A DNA stretch of 9,133 bases from Candidatus Bathyarchaeota archaeon RBG_13_52_12 (GTDB lineage Archaea > Thermoproteota > Bathyarchaeia > TCS64): the NCBI GenBank assembly GCA_001774245.1, contig MEZF01000111.1:33621-42753 (forward strand). The letters are read 5' to 3'. The translations under genes and the position numbers were made by a program. A model generated the notes under the pieces. The model was not told the DNA's origin. It saw only the letters and a list, made by a program, of their open reading frames with translations, and ran no database searches. Below are positions 5,819-9,133 of the stretch, piece by piece (positions within the stretch are counted from its first letter, which is position 1; every line of letters begins with the position of its first letter).

Positions 5819-5830
5819 GCACACGTGTGC
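5819..5830. repeat. 12-base perfect palindrome upstream of ywbE-like gene
   Basis: GCACACGTGTGC reads the same on both strands and stands alone in the 113-base gap between iorB and the YwbE-like gene. It is 31 bases upstream of the TATA-like box at 5862-5868. Its position and symmetry suit a dimeric regulator, perhaps an activator of the downstream gene, or a short hairpin at the end of the iorAB transcript. No T-run follows, which argues against a terminator. Confidence 0.45.
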
Positions 5831-5861
5831 GACCTGGCTCGGTTGTATCCCTCCGTATTCC

Positions 5862-5868
5862 ATTTAAG
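5862..5868 (+). promoter_or_regulatory. TATA-like box for the YwbE-like gene
   Basis: ATTTAAG is centred about 33 bases before the ATG at 5898, implying a short leader of about 5-8 bases. Another A/T-rich candidate (CTTATACA, around 5802-5809) lies too far upstream to serve this start directly. Confidence 0.45.
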
Positions 5869-5897
5869 CCGGGATAACTATCTCCATCGGTATACAG

Positions 5898-6119
5898 ATG
5901 ACTGGCACAGTGAGAGGTGAGATACACCCTGGGGACACAGTCGATATAGTTCTCAAAAAGGACCAGGCTACAGGGAAACTAACCAGGGGAGTCGTTAAAG
6001 AGATTCTAACTGGAAGCCACTCTCATCCACACGGAATCAAAGTCCGCCTAACAGATGGTAAAGTCGGGCGTGTTAAGGCTATCTACCCTAAGAAGCCCTT
6101 GGATGAGAGGAGTAGTTAA
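5898..6119 (+). CDS. ywbE: YwbE-family small conserved protein (DUF2196)
   Basis: A 73-residue protein resembling Bacillus YwbE and its archaeal relatives. The family is recognised by IHPGDTVDIVLKKDQATGKL, then TRGVVKEILT, and HPHGIKVRLTDGKVGRV, all present in order at about residues 9-59. The fold is probably a small KOW/SH3-like beta barrel, judging by the alternating strands and glycine turns; such domains often bind RNA or protein, but the function of YwbE is not established. It is cytoplasmic and very basic at the C-terminus. It has its own promoter and is followed after 31 bases by the E1-alpha gene, which also has a TATA-like box, so it may or may not be co-transcribed. Confidence 0.85.
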   Translation: MTGTVRGEIHPGDTVDIVLKKDQATGKLTRGVVKEILTGSHSHPHGIKVRLTDGKVGRVKAIYPKKPLDERSS

Positions 6120-6120
6120 T

Positions 6121-6128
6121 CCTAAATT
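6121..6128 (+). promoter_or_regulatory. TATA-like box for the E1-alpha/E1-beta genes
   Basis: CCTAAATT starts two bases after the ywbE-like stop and is centred about 26 bases before the GTG at 6151. This fits a leaderless transcript and helps choose that start over the in-frame ATG at 6055, which would lie upstream of the promoter and inside the preceding gene. Confidence 0.45.
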
Positions 6129-6150
6129 CCATAGATTACACACCTTCACG

Positions 6151-7107
6151 GTGCGAACCTTGAGCTTGAACGAAGCTAAGACAGCTGAAATATACCGTAT
6201 AATGGTCAGAATAAGGACCTTCGAGAACGCGGTGAGGAGACTAACGAAGGAAGGGAAGATACCAGCACGCTTCGGCCTTTACACCGGGCAGGAGGCAGTC
6301 GCCACGGGTGTCTCCATCCACCTCCGGAAGGGCGACCAGATCGGCAGCACTCACAGGCCCCTCGGCCACCTCATAGCAAAAGGCTGCGATCTCAACAAAC
6401 TGATGGCGGAGCTCATGGGGAAGGAATCAGGCTTCAATCATGGCAAGGCTGGCCCCTACCACACATTCGACCCCTCCGTCGGAGCACTAGGCGCAAACGG
6501 TATTGTCGGTGGAAGCGTCCCCATGACTGCGGGCTACGCTCTAGCCAATCAACTCAAAGGAGAGAGAAACATCGCAGTCTCCTACTTCGGTGAAGGCGGT
6601 AGTAACCAGGGCGGGGTACAGGAGACCCTCAACCTTGCTGCATGCTGGCAATTACCAATAGTTTTCGTCTGCGAGAACAGCAGCCCAGAAGTCCAGAGGA
6701 TGCTCGGTCACGAGATCGACTATCCTCAGCTTAGCATCGATAATATCAGCCTCCGGGCGAAGAACTACGGTATGCCCGGTTCAACTCACACTGGCTGGGA
6801 TGCTGCTGATGTCTATAAGGCCGCGGGTAAGGCCATCAGGCGTGCACGTATAGGGAAGGGTCCCACATTACTCGAGTTTAAGGTTCACCAGCTCGAGGGC
6901 AACCTAGAGGGGCGTCTCGAGGCGAATGAGAAGGAGAGGCAGTGGGATCCCATAGACTTGCTTAAACAGATGATCCCTCAGAAGCTCGACGAACAGATCA
7001 AGGCCGATGAGGCCGCCAAGATCCAGATAGCCATCGACTTTGGCCTCAGGAGCCCAGAGCCAGCGTCTGAGCAGGCTTACTCGTGTGTCTTCAAGGAGGC
7101 TGATTAA
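6151..7107 (+). CDS. 2-oxoacid/acetoin dehydrogenase E1 alpha-like subunit with altered active site
   Basis: A 318-residue thiamine-diphosphate-binding subunit (numbering from GTG 6151) of the pyruvate/branched-chain/acetoin dehydrogenase E1 alpha family. Visible are YRIMVRIRTFE near the N-terminus, GLYTGQEAVATG, STHRPLGH (66-73), GKAGPYHT (98-105), LGANGIVGGSVP, and the TPP motif GEG (147-149) to CEN (174-176). In relatives these read RGHGH, GKGGSMH, GDG and ENNGY. The late GH motif of the TPP-contacting loop is replaced by GN (250-251). It thus keeps the fold but changes several TPP, Mg and substrate contacts. E1 alpha/beta normally decarboxylates a 2-oxoacid or acetoin and passes the acyl group to lipoyl-E2; no E2 or E3 is in view. 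GTG 6151 gives family-normal length; TTG 6160 and 6166 are alternatives. Confidence 0.85.
   Translation: MRTLSLNEAKTAEIYRIMVRIRTFENAVRRLTKEGKIPARFGLYTGQEAVATGVSIHLRKGDQIGSTHRPLGHLIAKGCDLNKLMAELMGKESGFNHGKAGPYHTFDPSVGALGANGIVGGSVPMTAGYALANQLKGERNIAVSYFGEGGSNQGGVQETLNLAACWQLPIVFVCENSSPEVQRMLGHEIDYPQLSIDNISLRAKNYGMPGSTHTGWDAADVYKAAGKAIRRARIGKGPTLLEFKVHQLEGNLEGRLEANEKERQWDPIDLLKQMIPQKLDEQIKADEAAKIQIAIDFGLRSPEPASEQAYSCVFKEAD
7095..7099 (+). promoter_or_regulatory. Shine-Dalgarno site for the E1 beta gene
   Basis: GGAGG within the last codons of the alpha gene, nine bases before ATG 7109, supports that start rather than the further-upstream in-frame start at 7040 inside the alpha gene. Confidence 0.65.
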
Positions 7108-7108
7108 G

Positions 7109-8080
7109 ATGCCCCTGCGCGAGATTAGCTTCGGTCAAGCCCTTAACGAGGCTCATATTTCGGAGATGGAGCGGGACCCCAAGGTCATCGTCTTCGGTGA
7201 GAACGTTTCCAGCCCGTGGAGGGAAGCGACTAGAGGGCTCAAGGAGAGATTCGGGCGAGAGCGGGTACGTGACGCACCAATAACCGAGACCGCTTTCATA
7301 GGCGCAGGCGTCGGAGCAGCAATAGCTGGCTACCGCCCCGTCGTGGAGCTCATGCTCGTCGACTTTGGTCTGGTCGCCATGGACCAGATACTCAACCAGT
7401 TCGCTAAGAGCGCGTACATGAGCGGAGGAGTAATTAGCGTTCCCATGACTCTGCGCGTTCTAACAGGCGCAGGCACGAGTAGTGGTGCGACCCACAGCGA
7501 GAGTCTCCACGGCTTATTCGCCCACATGCCGGGTTTAAAGGTGGTTGTTCCCAGTAACCCCTACGATGCCAAGGGACTACTAATCAGCAGCATACGCGAC
7601 CCTAACCCGAAGATCTTCATGGAGCATAGACTCCTCTACCCAGTCAAGGGGCAGGTACCGGAGGAAACCTTTGAGGTCCCCTTAGGCGTAGCCAATCTTG
7701 TCAGGGAGGGCAAGGATATAACCGTCATCGCCACAAGCCTCATGGTGCAAGAGGCGATGAAGGCCGCCGATGAGCTAAGAGGGAGGGTAAGCGTCGAGGT
7801 TATCGACCCGCGGACACTAGTTCCCCTCGATGAGGAGGCGATAGTCAACTCAGTAAAAAAAACCGGCCACCTAGTCGTCGTCGACGAGGACTACCTCCAC
7901 TACGGCTTCAGCGGCGAGGTCGTCGCCTTGGTCGCGGAGAAGGCGCTGAAGAGCCTAGAAGCCCCACCGATCCGCGTCGCGACGCCAAATGTTCCACTTC
8001 CCTTCAGCCCGAAGCTCGAAAAGGAACTCCTCCCGAGCAAGGAGAAGATCGTCGCTGCGATAAATCGTGCTGTCGCTTAG
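7109..8080 (+). CDS. 2-oxoacid/acetoin dehydrogenase E1 beta subunit
   Basis: A 323-residue partner of the alpha subunit, forming the alpha2beta2 heterotetramer in the cytoplasm. The transketolase-like pyrimidine domain carries DAPITETAFIGAGVGAA with the TPP-activating Glu60. GATHSESLHGLFAHMPGLKVV follows, with His129 in the place of the family's catalytic-pocket His. Then come VPSNPYDAKGLL and a C-terminal domain with VEVIDPRTLVPLD and VVVDEDYLHYGFSGEV. All the beta-side active residues I can identify are present, unlike in the alpha subunit. ATG 7109 is one base beyond the alpha stop and has a Shine-Dalgarno site, so the pair is an operon. An A8 run at 7855-7862 (Lys-Lys codons) does not break the frame. 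Substrate is not determined. Confidence 0.92.
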   Translation: MPLREISFGQALNEAHISEMERDPKVIVFGENVSSPWREATRGLKERFGRERVRDAPITETAFIGAGVGAAIAGYRPVVELMLVDFGLVAMDQILNQFAKSAYMSGGVISVPMTLRVLTGAGTSSGATHSESLHGLFAHMPGLKVVVPSNPYDAKGLLISSIRDPNPKIFMEHRLLYPVKGQVPEETFEVPLGVANLVREGKDITVIATSLMVQEAMKAADELRGRVSVEVIDPRTLVPLDEEAIVNSVKKTGHLVVVDEDYLHYGFSGEVVALVAEKALKSLEAPPIRVATPNVPLPFSPKLEKELLPSKEKIVAAINRAVA

Positions 8081-8095
8081 CCCCTTTCTTGCTCG

Positions 8096-8100
8096 TTTTT
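8096..8100 (+). terminator. Oligo-T terminator after the E1 operon
   Basis: A pyrimidine-rich tract directly follows the E1 beta stop and ends in a T5 run, the usual form of archaeal intrinsic terminators. The next gene has its own TATA box downstream. Confidence 0.45.
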
Positions 8101-8113
8101 CTGCTCAGTAAAG

Positions 8114-8121
8114 TCTTAAAG
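8114..8121 (+). promoter_or_regulatory. TATA box for the AN1/M50 gene
   Basis: TCTTAAAG is centred about 36 bases before ATG 8154, so the transcript should have a leader of roughly ten bases. That leader would include GAGGA at 8145-8149, a possible weak ribosome-binding site four bases before the start. Confidence 0.5.
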
Positions 8122-8153
8122 TGAGGTAACCCGCCTAATTCGAAGAGGATCCC

Positions 8154-8960
8154 ATGGTCAAGTGCGACAAGTGCGGCGTCGAGACGTACATGCCTTTCAA
8201 GTGCAACTACTGTGGGGGCTACTTCTGCGAGCAGCACAGGCTACCCGAGCTCCACGATTGTAAGGGCAAGTATGACCAGACTAGGCCGAGCACTGTACAG
8301 GTAGGGGAATATTCTTCATCGGGCGGGTTTTATGGTAATTACTCGACGAGCAGAATTATCCGCCCTTTCTGGTTCAGCAGGAAAGAGCTGAGGGACCTCG
8401 CCATAGGACTCCTCGTCATCGTGACACTCCCATTCATCAAAGTATGGAGTTACTTCTATATCCAACCCCTATTCGTAATAGGGATTGTAACGATTCTGGC
8501 GCTCGCATTCATCCTGCACGAGCTAGCTCACAAGTTCGCGGCACAGCGGCTCGGAATGTGGGCTGAGTTCCGGCTAAGCACGACAGGGTTGTTAGCTACC
8601 TTCCTATCATTTATCCTAATGCAGACCTCCGTGTTACCTCTGATGATTGTTGCCCCGGGAGCAGTAATGATAGCTGGCCTCTTGAACTGGAACGATTACG
8701 GGAAGATATCGATAGCGGGACCAGCGACTAACATAGCTCAGGCCCTGATTTATCTGTTCGCGCACGCGCTCGTGTTACCAGAAAGCGTCTTGGGGGTTCT
8801 CTCCATCTACGGCATCGAGATAAATGCCTTCCTCGCTCTCTTCAACCTCATCCCATTCGGCGTCTTTGACGGGATGAAGATATACAAGTGGGATAAGAGA
8901 GTCTGGGCTGCTGCCGCCATCACTGCAGGTCTTCTCGTACTCTTCGCGATGATGATTTAA
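8154..8960 (+). CDS. AN1-type zinc finger fused to an M50 site-2-protease-like membrane domain
   Basis: A 268-residue protein. Residues 4-36 form an AN1 zinc finger with all eight ligands: C4, C7, C17, C20, C25, H28, H34, C36. A Gly/Ser/Tyr-rich linker (about 40-72) follows, then a multi-helix membrane domain from about residue 80. This has the zinc-protease motif HELAH (122-126) in one helix and a distant NLIPFGVFDG (231-240), matching the N-x2-P-x4-DG motif of site-2 proteases that supplies the third zinc ligand, Asp239. SIAGPATNI (186-194) is also usual. Such enzymes cut substrates within or near the membrane. The finger, cytoplasmic by inference, may bind ubiquitin-like proteins or misfolded clients, as eukaryotic AN1 domains bind partners. 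It has its own promoter and terminator-separated neighbours. Confidence 0.9.
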   Translation: MVKCDKCGVETYMPFKCNYCGGYFCEQHRLPELHDCKGKYDQTRPSTVQVGEYSSSGGFYGNYSTSRIIRPFWFSRKELRDLAIGLLVIVTLPFIKVWSYFYIQPLFVIGIVTILALAFILHELAHKFAAQRLGMWAEFRLSTTGLLATFLSFILMQTSVLPLMIVAPGAVMIAGLLNWNDYGKISIAGPATNIAQALIYLFAHALVLPESVLGVLSIYGIEINAFLALFNLIPFGVFDGMKIYKWDKRVWAAAAITAGLLVLFAMMI

Positions 8961-8967
8961 CAGGGCT

Positions 8968-8976
8968 CCTTATCTA
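8968..8976 (+). promoter_or_regulatory. Possible TATA box for prs
   Basis: CCTTATCTA lies about 30 bases before ATG 9002. It is a weak match; the spacing is its main support. A C6 run sits just before the start and no Shine-Dalgarno sequence is seen. Confidence 0.35.
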
Positions 8977-9001
8977 CTGGTTATGACAATCCTCCCCCCG
9001 T

Positions 9002-9133
9002 ATGATCATCATCCCCGGCCCCTCTTCACTCGGACTCGGTTGGAGGATCTCCGAGACGCTTGGCTTGGAGCCAAATCCAGTTGAGCATCGCATCTTCCCC
9101 GATGGGGAGAGTTATATTAGGTTGACTAAGCCC
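9002..9133 (+). CDS. prs: Ribose-phosphate pyrophosphokinase (PRPP synthase), 3' partial
   Basis: The first 44 codons of a gene that runs off the window. The N-terminus MIIIPGPSSLGLGWRIS and the segment VEHRIFPDGESYIR (27-40) are the standard opening of archaeal PRPP synthases, where FPDGE is part of the ATP-binding and subunit-contact region. The enzyme transfers pyrophosphate from ATP to ribose 5-phosphate to make PRPP for purine, pyrimidine, histidine and tryptophan synthesis. The frame is open through the last base of the window. ATG 9002 begins the conserved first beta strand, so a more upstream start is unlikely. Confidence 0.9.
   Translation, partial: MIIIPGPSSLGLGWRISETLGLEPNPVEHRIFPDGESYIRLTKP

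Noticed and set aside
5819..5830. CRISPR repeat or mobile-element end
   Set aside because: The palindrome occurs once, with no spaced copies, target duplication or transposase. No repeat array is visible anywhere in the window.
6055..6150. In-frame ATG at 6055 extending the E1 alpha N-terminus by 32 residues
   Set aside because: It lies inside the ywbE-like gene and upstream of the likely TATA box at 6121. The extra residues do not look like the family, and GTG 6151 gives the normal length.
7040..7108. In-frame start at 7040 for E1 beta
   Set aside because: It would overlap the alpha gene by 68 bases and add residues not seen in the family. ATG 7109 has a Shine-Dalgarno site and begins the usual sequence.
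7855..7862. A8 run in E1 beta as a frameshift or programmed slippage site
   Set aside because: The frame is continuous through it and the protein is conserved-looking on both sides. Nothing suggests an alternative product.

Overview
The window looks like chromosomal DNA from an archaeon, most likely a thermophile of the TACK group; the exact lineage cannot be fixed from the sequence alone. The signs are archaeal TATA-like boxes about 25-30 bases upstream of start codons, mostly leaderless genes, Shine-Dalgarno sites only inside operons, an intron-containing tRNA, and archaeal-type families: indolepyruvate:ferredoxin oxidoreductase, JAMM protease with a MoaD/SAMP-like protein, AN1 zinc finger fused to a site-2 protease, and archaeal PRPP synthase. 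No mobile element, phage gene or CRISPR array is visible, and no gene-free stretch exceeds 300 bases.

Layout. Bases 1-114 hold the 3' end of a membrane protein gene on the plus strand. It meets, with overlapping stop codons, a minus-strand winged-helix protein (111-716). A divergent promoter region (717-792) separates this from a plus-strand run: an ECF-type transporter S component (793-1413), a small HExxH metallopeptidase starting at TTG inside the previous stop codon (1410-1811), and a 66-residue MoaD/ThiS/SAMP-like protein ending in Gly-Gly (1839-2039). Facing that gene tail to tail, again with overlapping stops, is a JAMM/MPN+ metalloprotease (2036-2410). A small nitroreductase follows (2485-3000), then a tRNA-Arg(UCU) gene with a 33-base intron in the anticodon stem (3116-3226).

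The second half is metabolic. The iorA-iorB operon (3296-5784) encodes indolepyruvate:ferredoxin oxidoreductase, which converts aryl pyruvates from aromatic amino acid transamination to aryl acetyl-CoA and reduces ferredoxin. A YwbE-like small protein (5898-6119) follows, then an E1-alpha/E1-beta pair of the 2-oxoacid/acetoin dehydrogenase family (6151-8080). No E2 or E3 gene is in view, and the alpha subunit carries several unusual active-site residues. An AN1 zinc finger/M50 protease (8154-8960) and the first 44 codons of PRPP synthase (9002 onward) close the window.

The most interesting items are the non-canonical tRNA intron, the Gly-Gly protein facing a JAMM protease (a candidate small-modifier conjugation/deconjugation or sulfur-carrier processing pair), the altered E1-alpha active site beside an apparently intact E1-beta, and the loss of one Fe-S cysteine in IorA. 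I found no clearly new multi-gene system; these are the best leads.
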